Assembly (NCBI RefSeq): GCF_003946215.1
Contig: NZ_RHOW01000001.1
Location: 62,001 to 126,000, forward strand
Direction of reading: 5' to 3'
Length of the DNA: 64,000 nt
Source: Lapidilactobacillus mulanensis
GTDB lineage: Bacteria > Bacillota > Bacilli > Lactobacillales > Lactobacillaceae
In this document: piece by piece, positions 35,833 through 44,828 of the stretch
Layout of the letters: each line of letters starts with the position of its first letter
How positions within the stretch are numbered: the first letter of the stretch is position 1
Program-made: the position numbers and the translations under genes
Notes under the pieces: generated by a model
Database searches by the model: none
Seen by the model: only the letters and a program-made list of their open reading frames with translations
What the model was told of the DNA's origin: nothing

Positions 35833-36549
35833 TTATAGTTTTCGTAGTGCGTCAATTAATTCGGTTTTATGCCAAGTCTTCTCATCTTTCATCTTGATGA
35901 TTTTCGCAGGAACACCGGCAACAACAGCATTCGCAGGCACATCCTCGATGACAATGGCACCGGCAGCAATCACCGCACCCTTCCCAACGTGAATGCCTTC
36001 CAAAACAACCGCATTTGCACCGACCAGCACGTCATCTTCAATAATTACGGGTGTTGCGGACGCAGGTTCAACGACACCAGCCAAAACAGCGCCAGCACCA
36101 ATATGACAATGTTGACCAACAGTCGCGCGGCCGCCGAGCACTGCACCCATATCGATCATCGTTCCTTTGCCGATCACTGAACCAATATTGATGACTGCAC
36201 CCATCATGATCACGGCGTTATCGTCGATCGTCACGTGCTCGCGAATGATTGCGCCCGGCTCGATCCGTGCATTAATATTTTGAATATTTAATAATGGCAC
36301 GCCAGTATTGCGTCCTTGAATTTCACAATGGATCTGAGTGATCACGGATTTGTTTTCCTGCAACCAAGGTTGAATAACGCCGGCGTCGCCAAATAACTGC
36401 CCCGTTTTAGTCTCCAAGAAGCTTTCAACTGAATCGGGTGTTGGCGTTAATTGATCGATTTCCCCTGCAAAAACAACATGCATCGGCGTTGTCTTCGGTG
36501 CGTTCGCAATGTACTCAATAATCTGTTCGGGTTGAAATTTTTGTGTCAT
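35833..36549 (-). CDS. dapH: 2,3,4,5-tetrahydropyridine-2,6-dicarboxylate N-acetyltransferase
   Basis: 238 residues. N-terminal DapH domain, then a left-handed beta-helix of hexapeptide repeats ([49 protein letters not shown]). Acetylates tetrahydrodipicolinate with acetyl-CoA. First gene of the minus-strand operon, with a good promoter 35-63 bp upstream and GGAGG ten nt before ATG. Confidence 0.95.
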   Translation of the reverse strand: MTQKFQPEQIIEYIANAPKTTPMHVVFAGEIDQLTPTPDSVESFLETKTGQLFGDAGVIQPWLQENKSVITQIHCEIQGRNTGVPLLNIQNINARIEPGAIIREHVTIDDNAVIMMGAVINIGSVIGKGTMIDMGAVLGGRATVGQHCHIGAGAVLAGVVEPASATPVIIEDDVLVGANAVVLEGIHVGKGAVIAAGAIVIEDVPANAVVAGVPAKIIKMKDEKTWHKTELIDALRKL

Positions 36550-36583
36550 CTAGCTGATTCCTCCAAAATTGGTGTTTAAAAAA

Positions 36584-36612
36584 AGTATAGTCTGTTCAAT
36601 CTGAATTCGCAA
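36584..36612 (-). promoter_or_regulatory. Promoter of the dap/lysine operon
   Basis: On the minus strand TTGCGA (36607-36612), 17-bp spacer, TATACT (36584-36589). The leader would be under 40 nt, too short for a lysine riboswitch. Confidence 0.65.
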
Positions 36613-36740
36613 ATTAAGGGCTGGCCACTTAGTTCTGTGGAATAATCCGTCTTGAATTGTTTAAGTCACATTCTGTCTGTCATTATAACGAAATATTGTG
36701 AAGAAAATATAGGCCTATCTTGACGGAATCATAGCGATTT

Positions 36741-36784
36741 TATCAAGATTATTTCTTGATATGTTCTTATTTTTAAGCTAGGAT
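36741..36784 (+). promoter_or_regulatory. Promoter and palindromic operator of the aspartate kinase gene
   Basis: TTGATA (36756-36761), 17-bp spacer, TAGGAT (36779-36784). The palindrome TATCAAGA-N5-TCTTGATA (36741-36761) overlaps the -35 box, so a repressor there would block initiation. The rest of the 36550-36863 gap holds no gene. Confidence 0.6.
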
Positions 36785-36863
36785 GAAGTTTCAGTAGGAA
36801 TTTTTTGCACCATTTTGATCACGATCACATACATATTTTTCTAAAAAGAAAGTTGGTATTGTC

Positions 36864-38246
36864 ATGAAAGTCATTAAATTCGGGGGCACTTCCCTAGCAA
36901 CTGGCTCTAAGGTCAAACAAGCGCTCGATATTATTACCGCCGATCCACAACGCCGGGTCGTGGTGGTCTCCGCGCCGGGTAAGCGAAATGCGACAGACAT
37001 TAAAGTCACGGATTTATTGCAAAAATTAGCAGATACCGTCGTCGATGGGCTCAACACTGAAAAAATAACCACAGAAATTATTGGTCGTTATCTAGAAATT
37101 GCTGAATATTTTGGCCTTGATCACACCATCATTGGTTATTTACACAAACATCTGCAGCTGATCATCCATCGTAATTACATTAATAGTGAATATCTATATG
37201 CCGCATTCATGGCTCAAGGTGAATTCATGAATGCGCAGCTAATTGCAAAAATCATGCAACATCAAGGAATCAACGCCCAATTCGTTAGTCCGCGCGATCT
37301 GGGCATGGTTGTAGAAGGGAAACCGCAGGCGACCACTATTTTAGAAGAAAGTTACGATCATATCGCTGACTTTCAGTTAGATCCAAAGGAAATCATCGTC
37401 GTCCCGGGATTTTTCGCCTATGATCAAAAGGGAAACATCACGACGTTTGCACGCGGCGGTTCCGATATTACGGGTTCGATTTTAGCGCGCGGATTCAACG
37501 TTGACCTCTACGAAAACTTTACCGACGTTTCTTCCGTTTACGCCGTCGATCCACATATTGTCGCCCATCCACGCGCCATTCGCACATTAACTTATCGAGA
37601 AATGCGCGAGCTAGCCTACTCCGGATTTTCCGTGTTCAATCATGAGGCGATTTTACCAGTCATCAATGCTGGCATCCGCGTCAACATCAAGAATACCAAC
37701 GACCCGGCAGCACGAGGCACCTTCATTGCGCCAACCAAAGATGTCAACCACCATCACCACATTACCGGCATTGCCGTCAACAAAAATTATATTGGGCTGT
37801 ATTTGCATCGCTATCTGATGAATACCGAAGTTGGTTTTACCTTTCGCTTACTCAAAATTCTCCGTAAATATTCTGTCAGCTACGAATATTTACCCTCTGG
37901 AATCGATGATCTCACAATTGTGATCAACAAAGATCAACTCACTGGGCACAAGAAAGATAGTATTTTGACCGATATCAAAGCCGAAGTCCATCCTGATCAG
38001 CTCGAATGGTTCGATGATTTCGCCGTGATGATGGTCGTCGGTGAAGGCTTATATGCGCAACACGACCTGCTCGCTAAAATCATGACCTGTCTAGCCGACA
38101 TCAACATTGTCCCAATGATGATCAACGAAGGGGCTTCACGGATCAGTTTGATGATCGGTGTTCACGTCGCACAAGCCGACCCAGCTGTCCGCGCCATTTA
38201 TGAACTCAGCACAAATCATCAAGACACCAATTCAACTGACTTATAA
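36864..38246 (+). CDS. lysC: Aspartate kinase
   Basis: 460 residues. MKVIKFGGTSLATGSKVKQA is the kinase signature; FARGGSDITGSILARGF the substrate-binding block; two ACT-like regions follow after residue ~300 (GIAVNKNYIGLYLHRYLMNT; FAVMMVVGEGLYAQHDLLAK). It phosphorylates aspartate, the first step to DAP/lysine/threonine. It is divergent from the dap operon, so the operon's Asd/DapA act on its product. Which amino acid inhibits it cannot be read off. Confidence 0.93.
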   Translation: MKVIKFGGTSLATGSKVKQALDIITADPQRRVVVVSAPGKRNATDIKVTDLLQKLADTVVDGLNTEKITTEIIGRYLEIAEYFGLDHTIIGYLHKHLQLIIHRNYINSEYLYAAFMAQGEFMNAQLIAKIMQHQGINAQFVSPRDLGMVVEGKPQATTILEESYDHIADFQLDPKEIIVVPGFFAYDQKGNITTFARGGSDITGSILARGFNVDLYENFTDVSSVYAVDPHIVAHPRAIRTLTYREMRELAYSGFSVFNHEAILPVINAGIRVNIKNTNDPAARGTFIAPTKDVNHHHHITGIAVNKNYIGLYLHRYLMNTEVGFTFRLLKILRKYSVSYEYLPSGIDDLTIVINKDQLTGHKKDSILTDIKAEVHPDQLEWFDDFAVMMVVGEGLYAQHDLLAKIMTCLADINIVPMMINEGASRISLMIGVHVAQADPAVRAIYELSTNHQDTNSTDL

Positions 38247-38254
38247 TGATTCAA

Positions 38255-38279
38255 CAGCCACGAATTTGTGGCTTTTTTT
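38255..38279 (+). terminator. Terminator of the aspartate kinase gene
   Basis: AGCCAC-gaattt-GTGGCT followed by TTTTTTTG. Confidence 0.9.
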
Positions 38280-38346
38280 GTAGCTTGTTACGGTGATTGT
38301 GGTAACTGGAATCAACGGCTCATGAAGTTGGTGGCATTAGTTCTGC
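38273..38346 (+). repeat. Post-terminator repeat C, copy 2
   Basis: TTTTTTTGTAGCTTGTTA, then AACTGGAATCAAC, GGCTCAT, GTTGGTGGC, TTAGTTCTGC: colinear with 24041-24120. Confidence 0.75.
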
Positions 38347-38389
38347 ATGTGCAAAGACTTCCAGACCGGGAAAATCATATTCCGGCAAC

Positions 38390-38416
38390 TAAAAAAGCCA
38401 GCATTTCTGCTGGTCT
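38390..38416 (-). terminator. Terminator of the 164-residue hypothetical gene
   Basis: Minus strand: GACCAGCA-gaaa-TGCTGGC followed by TTTTTTAG. Confidence 0.85.
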
Positions 38417-38433
38417 TCACCTTTAAAACGTGT

Positions 38434-38928
38434 TTAATTTTTGGCTTGCCAATCTTTCAACGAATTAGCCGCAAGGATCAAGCTTACCGCGGCATCTTGA
38501 GAAAGATGTTCCTTAACGAATTCTGGGTTACTGATTGCGGCAACCGCACCGACAACTTCGAGTCCATAAGTGATCAAATTCAAATCTTTGCGTGCAGAAT
38601 AACCACCCGTAAAGTTATCTTCGTGATTGTAGGCAAAATTCAAATTATTATCAGTCAATGATCCATCGACATGATTGATCAGAACTCGATCTTGCAACTG
38701 GCTCATTGGTTCATCTTCACCTTGCAACGTCAACTTGTGATCAGAAATCGTTCGATAATATTCATCTTGACTCATTGTCAGATAGTCAGCAACTGGACGG
38801 TCGAAAATCTGCAACTGTTGCACAATGTTGAAGACTTGCTGAGCATCGAATGCAACTCGCCGCGCGATAATATCGCCGCCGTTTTGTTCCAGCCAATCCG
38901 CATATTGTTTAATTACATCGCGTTCCAT
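38434..38928 (-). CDS. Hypothetical protein, 164 residues
   Basis: ATG with GAGGAGG upstream and a dedicated terminator, so it is a real monocistronic gene. Soluble, mostly helical, acidic; contains YNHEDNFTGGYSARKDLN in the middle and a hydrophobic stretch (LITYGLEVVGAVAAI) near residues 120-135. I recognise no family. Confidence 0.75.
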   Translation of the reverse strand: MERDVIKQYADWLEQNGGDIIARRVAFDAQQVFNIVQQLQIFDRPVADYLTMSQDEYYRTISDHKLTLQGEDEPMSQLQDRVLINHVDGSLTDNNLNFAYNHEDNFTGGYSARKDLNLITYGLEVVGAVAAISNPEFVKEHLSQDAAVSLILAANSLKDWQAKN

Positions 38929-39015
38929 GAGTATCCTCCTCGTTGTTTCTCTTTTATTTTACAAGTCCGGCGATTGCTAAACAAGGTCTTTCCTAAAAAA
39001 GAACATTTTGCCCAC

Positions 39016-40203
39016 TTAAATCAAGCTGTGATCATCGCCAATATAATTGTGATCAAACGTCACTTCCGCGGTCACATCGCCTAGGATCTTGCGTAGATCA
39101 TGGTTGATCGACACTAGCAACTCATCGTCACTGGTCTTAATTTCTTCGGGCACGACCACATCAAACTGAATTAATTCATCCTCGTTAACTAATTCTTCCA
39201 CGTGAAAATCATGAGTAGTCAATCCTAAGTTATAATGCTTCACGACCGCTTGAACCGCCTCATAAATTTTAGCATACTTCTGATTATCGATATCGATCGG
39301 GTCCAAATGACAAACCAAATGAATTCTCAGCTGATGCCAGAAATCATGCTCGATCTGATCCGTCACTTGATGTGCTTGATCGAGTTCCCACCGACTATCG
39401 ATTTCAATATGAACCGATGCAAAAATCGTATTGGGTCCATATTGATGGATCAATAAATCATGAAAGCCAAGAATATCACCGTAACTTGCCAGACGTTCAG
39501 TCATTTTCTCAACCAGTTGTTCTGACGGTTGATGACCTAACAGCTCGCTGATAAATGTACGGATCAAGCCAACCGCGCTGATCAAAATATAAATCGCAAC
39601 GCCGAGACCGACCCAGCCATCCAGCGCCCAACCGGTTTGTGCCTGGATCACCGCAGAAATCAGCACTGCAACCGTCGTATAAACATCGTTCAAACTATCT
39701 TTGGCCGTCGCCAGCAACGTTTCGGAATCAATGTCTCCTGCAATTTGTTTATAAAAATAAACCTGAGCTAGTTTTAGCACAATCGAAATCAGCAAGACCA
39801 AATAAATCTGCCAGCTCATGTGGACAACATTGGGATCGACAATTTTATCAAACGAAGACTTCACGAATTGCAAGCCGACAAAAGTGATCACAATTGAAAT
39901 CAATAATCCTGAGATCGATTCAGAACGTTCGTGACCATAAGGATGATCGTGGTCAGGCTTTTTACCTGCCATCTTGAAGCCGATCACCGTAAGCGCAGAC
40001 GAAAAAGTATCCGACAAGTTGTTGATGGCGTCGGTAATAATTGAGATACTACCAGAAATAAGCCCAACGATCACTTTGATCACAAAAAGGGCCAGGTTGG
40101 AAATTAAACCAACTAAGCCAGCGACGATTCCATAACTCGTACGTTGTTGAATCACCGATTGATTTTTAATTTTCTTCTTGAACCAACGTCTAAATAAAAA
40201 CAT
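39016..40203 (-). CDS. Cation diffusion facilitator family exporter
   Basis: 395 residues: six membrane helices (to ~residue 215) and a C-terminal cytosolic domain. TM2 carries DAINNLSD and TM5 carries AKDSLNDVY, giving N/D-D and D-x3-D metal sites rather than the HD-HD of zinc transporters. That pattern is typical of manganese-selective CDF (MntE-like). Metal choice is inferred. AGGTGAT precedes the ATG. Confidence 0.9.
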   Translation of the reverse strand: MFLFRRWFKKKIKNQSVIQQRTSYGIVAGLVGLISNLALFVIKVIVGLISGSISIITDAINNLSDTFSSALTVIGFKMAGKKPDHDHPYGHERSESISGLLISIVITFVGLQFVKSSFDKIVDPNVVHMSWQIYLVLLISIVLKLAQVYFYKQIAGDIDSETLLATAKDSLNDVYTTVAVLISAVIQAQTGWALDGWVGLGVAIYILISAVGLIRTFISELLGHQPSEQLVEKMTERLASYGDILGFHDLLIHQYGPNTIFASVHIEIDSRWELDQAHQVTDQIEHDFWHQLRIHLVCHLDPIDIDNQKYAKIYEAVQAVVKHYNLGLTTHDFHVEELVNEDELIQFDVVVPEEIKTSDDELLVSINHDLRKILGDVTAEVTFDHNYIGDDHSLI

Positions 40204-40227
40204 CTGATCACCTTTTCGTCGATACTT

Positions 40228-40788
40228 CTAGTTATTGATCGCTGATTTAGCAGAACAGCCAACCAAGTGATCATCGATCAGGCCAGCGCCTTGCAAATAG
40301 GAATAAATAATTGTTGGCCCGACAAACTTGAAGCCACGTTTTTTCAGATCCTTTGAAATCAGCTGCGACAATGGTGACTGCGCCGGAATTTCCGACTCAA
40401 CTATCGGCCGATTAATAATTGGTTGCCCCTCGACAAACTGCCAAAGATAATGATCGAAACCTTCCGTCTGCTCAATTGTCAGAAACGCCCGCGCATTGAT
40501 CACGGTGTCCGTCAGCTTGAGTCGATTGCGAATGATCCGCGGATCTTGCATCAGCTTTTGTAAATCTGGCTCAGTCATTTGGGCAACTAGTTCAGGATCG
40601 AACTGTAAAAAATCTTCGCGGAAAGCAGCGCGTTTTTTCAGCACCGTCTGCCAACTTAAGCCCGCTTGATAAGTTTCCAAACATAATAATTCGAATAATT
40701 TCTGCGGGTCATGCTGCGGCTTTCCCCACTCGTGATCGTGATATTCTTTTAACTCTGGTGTTGCTTGACCCCAACTACAATCGGCCAT
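40228..40788 (-). CDS. tag: DNA-3-methyladenine glycosylase I
   Basis: 186 residues. CSWGQATPELKEYHDHEWGK at the N-terminus (zinc Cys/His and Trp/Tyr pocket), ETYQAGLSWQTVLKKRAAFR in the middle, and KKRGFKFVGPTIIYSYLQGA with later H/C ligands at the C-terminus are Tag hallmarks. Removes 3-methyladenine from DNA. It lies 24 bp upstream of the CDF gene on the same strand. Confidence 0.95.
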   Translation of the reverse strand: MADCSWGQATPELKEYHDHEWGKPQHDPQKLFELLCLETYQAGLSWQTVLKKRAAFREDFLQFDPELVAQMTEPDLQKLMQDPRIIRNRLKLTDTVINARAFLTIEQTEGFDHYLWQFVEGQPIINRPIVESEIPAQSPLSQLISKDLKKRGFKFVGPTIIYSYLQGAGLIDDHLVGCSAKSAINN

Positions 40789-40927
40789 GATGATCCCCCA
40801 GTTTCAATAATGCTATTTTAGCAAAACTAACGATTTACGCGAAAATTTAAGCACAATATTTGCACTCCCAATTATTAAATACCCGAAAACCGTCGTATTT
40901 TTTTCTTAATAGTTTAAATTCATCAGA

Positions 40928-40957
40928 ATAAAAAAGAGAGACCAGTTCAGCCTCTGC
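40928..40957 (-). terminator. Terminator of the universal stress protein gene
   Basis: Minus strand AGAGGC-N7-GTCTCT followed by CTTTTTTATTC. Confidence 0.65.
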
Positions 40958-40974
40958 TTTTGATGGAGAAATAA

Positions 40975-41460
40975 TTATTTTTCTTTATGATATTCGTTCT
41001 CTAAATCTGTGCGTACGATCAAGACGTCGCATGGCGCGTGGCGATTCACATATTCAGTTACAGAACCCACAAGCACACGTTCGATCGCATTCAGTCCAGT
41101 GGCACCGATCATAATCAAGTCGTTGTGATGATCCTCGGGGAAATCACGAGAAATGACCAGCTTCGGATTACCGAAACGAACGTGAATATCGATGTCGTCG
41201 TCTTTAAAGCCCTCGTTCTGTATTGTGGCAGCCTTCAAATTTTCCAAGTAGCTTTGCGCATCCTCGGAAATTTGATAAATCGCATCGCCAGTCAATCCGC
41301 CACCGTAATTACCGACAAATTGTTTCGTATCCAAAATTGTGAGCATATCGAGATGGGCATTGTTGGTTTTGGCAACTCGCTTAGCTTTGGTAAAGGCTAA
41401 CTCGGCTTCCGGTGAACCATCAACTGGGACCAAGATCCGTTTATATTCTTGTTCTGACAC
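40975..41460 (-). CDS. Universal stress protein UspA family
   Basis: 161 residues. ILVPVDGSPEAELAF at the start and the ATP-loop GATGLNAIERVLVGSVTEYV (G-2x-G-9x-G-S/T) near the end. The start is taken as GTG 41458-41460, because the upstream GTG at 41469 lies inside the AGGTG ribosome site. Stress-responsive nucleotide-binding protein. Confidence 0.9.
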   Translation of the reverse strand: MSEQEYKRILVPVDGSPEAELAFTKAKRVAKTNNAHLDMLTILDTKQFVGNYGGGLTGDAIYQISEDAQSYLENLKAATIQNEGFKDDDIDIHVRFGNPKLVISRDFPEDHHNDLIMIGATGLNAIERVLVGSVTEYVNRHAPCDVLIVRTDLENEYHKEK

Positions 41461-41552
41461 AGTTAACACCTACTTTCTTCTCTCTATACAAATCATAACT
41501 TTTAAATTCACGTAATTCAAGAATTAAGGTAGTTTGGCAGGATTTATTTTTC

Positions 41553-41672
41553 AAGTTGTGAGAGGCCATGGGTTGAAATCGAGCATTAACTCTGAGCCAT
41601 CCTAAAATCCGTTTTTTAGATTTCAGGATGACTCAAGTTAAGCGGAAATTTCAATGGCCTCGAACACAATTG
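41553..41672 (+). repeat. Family A hairpin (A3)
   Basis: Outer stem GGCCAT / ATGGCC; TTGAAAT / ATTTCAA; TTAAC / GTTAA; inner stem ATCCTAAAATC / GATTTCAGGAT; ends AAGTTGTGAG and CGAACACAATT. Lies between the UspA gene and the glycerate kinase gene, both on the minus strand. Confidence 0.9.
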
Positions 41673-41700
41673 GTTGTGAGAGTAGCCACGGGTTGAAATT
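41673..41700 (+). repeat. Half family A element abutting a stop codon (A3')
   Basis: GTTGTGAGAGTAGCCACGGG then TTGAAATT, cut off exactly at the glycerate kinase stop codon (41699-41701). Head-to-tail with A3. Confidence 0.8.
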
Positions 41701-42847
41701 AAATCAGCTTGGCAACTTCGTGAGTCGTCGCAATCAAGCTTTGTTCCAATTCACGTTTAGCCGTTGTGACCATTTCGTTGGCAACTGGCAATTTGATACC
41801 CATGATTTTAGGAATGACCAATGTGCTAACAAATGGTAAATTCCACTGTTCGGCCGGCGTGATCCGAATCAACGTGAACAAGATTGTCCGAATCTTCTGT
41901 TGATCACAAAAACGTGCCAGCTCGCCAACAAACGAAGTTGGAAAACGAGTTTGATTAACTTGGTCCGTTGCCAAAAAAGTAGCATCCACATCCGCTAAAA
42001 GATCTGCAAAATGCAGCTTTTCAAATAGCCACGCGTAAGTTCCGTTAGAAATCGTCGCGCCTAAACAAGCCAATGCACCGGCAACACCGCCACCAGCGCC
42101 TGAACCAACAATCGTAGTCAGATCGATTTCTCGTTCTTTTTTCATTAGGCGGTTAAAGGCCGCACTCCGTAAATCTAGGCGGACAAGATGCGCCGGTAAA
42201 ATGCCAATGTCTTTACCAACGGAAACCAGCTGACTATCTACGCCAGTATAAGTAGTCGTTTCCCGCGCAAGCACCGTCAAGGTCACACCCTTGAGTAATT
42301 CGTCCGGTTTGGAAAAATCGATTTGACCGAAATTGATCAACGGATTCTCACCGACCGGAATTGGATCGCCACTTTCGTCAGCGACCAGCGTTCCCAAGGC
42401 CTGCAACATGCCCAATCCACCATCGATCAAACAAGTATCGTCGATCAAAAGTACGACGTCTTGCGCTTCATTAGTCACTGCATCCAAAATCAGCTGGCCC
42501 AGTCCATAACTTGAAGCGTGAAACAAGTCGTGTTCGTCGTATGAACTAACAGATTTACGGTTAGCAAAAGTTGACGTATCAATAATTGCCGTCAACTTAC
42601 CATCGAGTTGCGTTAATAAATAAGTGATTTGCGTGCTCTCCCAATTAGGACCGTAGTAAGTGAAATTGACCAGCTTACCGTCATTCCATTGTTGCAGAGC
42701 ACTAATTAAATCTTCTTGTTGACCATCAAATGGCAACGAAATAAATTCAGTTCCCGTTTTTTCGACTAACCCCTGTTGCATTAATTCGCGTCCAGCTTGA
42801 GCTGAAAGATCTGCAGAGAGATCCTGACTTGCTAAAAGTATTTTCAT
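41699..42847 (-). CDS. Glycerate kinase, GarK/GlxK family
   Basis: 382 residues. LIDDTCLIDGGLGMLQALGT corresponds to the (G)x-A-x-N-D-GG-x-GM-x-QALG signature, slightly degenerate; GSGAGGGVAGAL matches the GAGAAGGxG block, and LPFDGQQEDLISALQ the N-terminal DGGEGT region in weakened form. Phosphorylates glycerate. The departures from the glycine-rich consensus leave some doubt about substrate. Its stop codon coincides with the edge of a half A repeat. Confidence 0.78.
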   Translation of the reverse strand: MKILLASQDLSADLSAQAGRELMQQGLVEKTGTEFISLPFDGQQEDLISALQQWNDGKLVNFTYYGPNWESTQITYLLTQLDGKLTAIIDTSTFANRKSVSSYDEHDLFHASSYGLGQLILDAVTNEAQDVVLLIDDTCLIDGGLGMLQALGTLVADESGDPIPVGENPLINFGQIDFSKPDELLKGVTLTVLARETTTYTGVDSQLVSVGKDIGILPAHLVRLDLRSAAFNRLMKKEREIDLTTIVGSGAGGGVAGALACLGATISNGTYAWLFEKLHFADLLADVDATFLATDQVNQTRFPTSFVGELARFCDQQKIRTILFTLIRITPAEQWNLPFVSTLVIPKIMGIKLPVANEMVTTAKRELEQSLIATTHEVAKLI

Positions 42848-42917
42848 AATGACACCTACGTTTTATATTTTTCTGTTATGATTAAAGTATCTAGTATTAG
42901 AAAGGAATTATCAAACA

Positions 42918-43703
42918 ATGAATGCGAGACTCTTACAAATTCAGAGTGGGCACAATTTCCGCGAACTCGGTGGCTACCAAACTGAAACCGGGCAACACAT
43001 CAAGTTTCACAAAATTATTCGTTCAGGCAAATTAGCCGATCTCACGCCACAAGATCTCGATTACTTGGCAGACTATGGCGTAATTTCAAGCATTGATTTT
43101 CGTTCGCCAAAAGAAGCAAAAGCTGAACCCGATCGTCTTGCAAAAGGCATGACTTATATTTTCGATCCTGTTTTTCGTGTGGACGAAACTGAAAGTACGC
43201 GTTCCGAAGAAGAGCAAAATCAAGAAATGTCTCAAGGACCAGATCTCGGCCGGCAACGAATGATTAGTGCCTACCACAATCTTATCACGGACACGCACCC
43301 ACAAAAAGCCTACCAACAATTTTTTGAACGACTCTTAACAAATACGCAAGACAATCAATCGGTTCTGTTTCACTGCACTGCTGGAAAAGATCGAACCGGA
43401 ATTGGCGCCTACTTATTCTTGCGGGCACTAGGCGTGGATTCGGCAACCGCAAAACAAGATTATTTATTAACGAATGAAGTCACACAGACGGCAATTCAGG
43501 GTAATATTGCGGATCTGCACACCACCGACCAAACATTGATCGATAATGTCACCGCACTAATGTCCGTTGATGAAGCTTATTTAGGCCAAGCCATCGCCGA
43601 TATTAAATTAATGACTGGGACAGTGGATAATTATCTTCATGAAGTTCTTAATTTGGGCACATCTGACTTAAACGATTTGAAGAAGATTTGTTTGACGGCG
43701 TAA
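42918..43703 (+). CDS. Protein tyrosine/serine phosphatase (IphP/LipA type)
   Basis: 261 residues. Catalytic P-loop HCTAGKDRTG (C-x5-R) at ~160; NFRELGGYQTETGQHIKFHK and IRSGKLADLTPQDLDYL at the N-terminus; IDFRSPKEAKAEPDR supplies the general acid region. Similar enzymes act on phospho-Tyr proteins or phosphoinositides. GGA-type site upstream; no obvious partner. Confidence 0.92.
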   Translation: MNARLLQIQSGHNFRELGGYQTETGQHIKFHKIIRSGKLADLTPQDLDYLADYGVISSIDFRSPKEAKAEPDRLAKGMTYIFDPVFRVDETESTRSEEEQNQEMSQGPDLGRQRMISAYHNLITDTHPQKAYQQFFERLLTNTQDNQSVLFHCTAGKDRTGIGAYLFLRALGVDSATAKQDYLLTNEVTQTAIQGNIADLHTTDQTLIDNVTALMSVDEAYLGQAIADIKLMTGTVDNYLHEVLNLGTSDLNDLKKICLTA

Positions 43704-43775
43704 TTCCTCGCGAGATTCTTTTAATTATTTATTTTTAGTCACATTTTTTTCACGTTAATCTGTTATGATGTTTAA

Positions 43776-43914
43776 AGAGTCATGTGAGTGACTTCTCCAA
43801 TAATTTTGAAGCACAATTCTTTTTCATCATCCCCCCAAGATTTGGAAAAGAACACGTTCATGCTGAACACAAGGTAGCGGCTGTATGGAGCCGCTATTTT
43901 TGTGCTCTTTTTTT
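43776..43914 (+). ncRNA. Candidate small RNA or attenuator
   Basis: An extended -10 (TGtTATGAT, 43761-43769) precedes a ~139-nt stretch without an ORF. It contains hairpins AGTCA-tgtgag-TGACT and GTTCA-tgc-TGAAC, a CCCCCC run, and a strong terminator (below). The length and compact plan fit a free-standing small RNA. No known family recognised; it does not match SRP or 6S RNA. Confidence 0.5.
43865..43914 (+). terminator. Strong terminator of the candidate small RNA
   Basis: GAACACAA..TAGCGGCT-gtatgg-AGCCGCTA..TTGTGCTC followed by TTTTTTT. The remaining 43915-44298 gap is AT-rich and shows no gene or recognisable riboswitch. Confidence 0.88.
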
Positions 43915-44298
43915 CTAGACCAAGGTTATCCCCGCCAGCAGTTCGGCTTGCTTATGTATTTGTGTGGTAGTTCTGCGGCGGCGTCAAGCAATCCATGATG
44001 CCGACATTACTATCTTTAATTTCCAACTTTTTGTATCTAGTTTAATGAACTGATCAGAAAATATGTACGTTTGCCAAAGTCATTTTTAAATTCACGTAAA
44101 TGTGAAGAATTCATGAATTTTCAGTGACTTTTTTATGAATTTAATTTTATCCACCAGCTTTTTATTAACCCTGTACAAAAAATACTGGTCTTGCGGGAGA
44201 GTTTCCGGTCCATTTACATAAATCATTTAATTTAGGCTCGAAAATATGATATTATTGCCCTAATAAAACGTTTTACTAGAATTCAAGTGAGGTTTATC

Positions 44299-44826
44299 TT
44301 GGCAAATTCAACCGCAAAACGACTCACCTTTATTGCACTCATGGCAGCACTAGCAAGTTTAGGCAGCCTGCTAACAATTTTTCTACCTAATTTTTCAATG
44401 GTGCTGGCGTTTTTCTTATTGATCACCACCTTTGCGGGTTACAAATACGGCGGCTCCGTGATGATCATTACGATCCTGATCTCAAATTTTCGCACTGGCG
44501 GGCTTGGACCCTGGACTTTATTTCAAATTTGGAGCTACCTCCTCATTTTGTTATTGTGGCAATTATTCCGCATGACAAAAATCAGCCAGAAAACTTGGAT
44601 CCAAGTTTTAATCGCAGCAGCTCTAGGATTCAGTTTTGGATTCTGGAATGCCATCATGAACGTCGCCTTTTATCATCTTCCTAATTTTCTAGTGTATTAT
44701 TTGCAAGGCGTTTATTTTGACCTGTCACTCTGTGTTGCGACGGGAATTTTCTACTGGCTATTTCAACGTTATTTACTTCCAATCTTATTCAAAAAAGTGC
44801 CGGAAATTGCCAAGCGGAGGTCTTGA
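44299..44826 (+). CDS. ECF transporter S-component-like membrane protein
   Basis: 175 residues, about six helices, starting at TTG 44299 after GTGAGG (the GTG at 44287 lies within that site). N-terminal LTFIALMAALASLGSLLTIF (alanine-rich helix 1, where S-components meet EcfT) and GYKYGG, GGLGPWTLFQIW are S-component-like. The stop overlaps the queG start region, so the two are coupled. QueG needs cobalamin and acts in queuosine synthesis, so a cobalamin or a queuosine precursor is the best guess for the substrate. It would use EcfA/A'/T encoded elsewhere. Confidence 0.72.
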   Translation: MANSTAKRLTFIALMAALASLGSLLTIFLPNFSMVLAFFLLITTFAGYKYGGSVMIITILISNFRTGGLGPWTLFQIWSYLLILLLWQLFRMTKISQKTWIQVLIAAALGFSFGFWNAIMNVAFYHLPNFLVYYLQGVYFDLSLCVATGIFYWLFQRYLLPILFKKVPEIAKRRS

Positions 44827-44828
44827 TG

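Noticed and set aside
36550-36863. Lysine riboswitch upstream of the dap operon
   Set aside because: The promoter lies within 65 bp of dapH, leaving a leader under 40 nt, and I see no L-box consensus on either strand.
41461-41560. Lacto-usp RNA upstream of the UspA gene
   Set aside because: The short leader shows no structured element; the only hairpin nearby is the A3 repeat.
44000-44298. preQ1 or cobalamin riboswitch before the S-component gene
   Set aside because: GGTTTATC and GGAGAGTTTCCGG looked suggestive, but neither the preQ1 pseudoknot pattern nor a B12-box is present.
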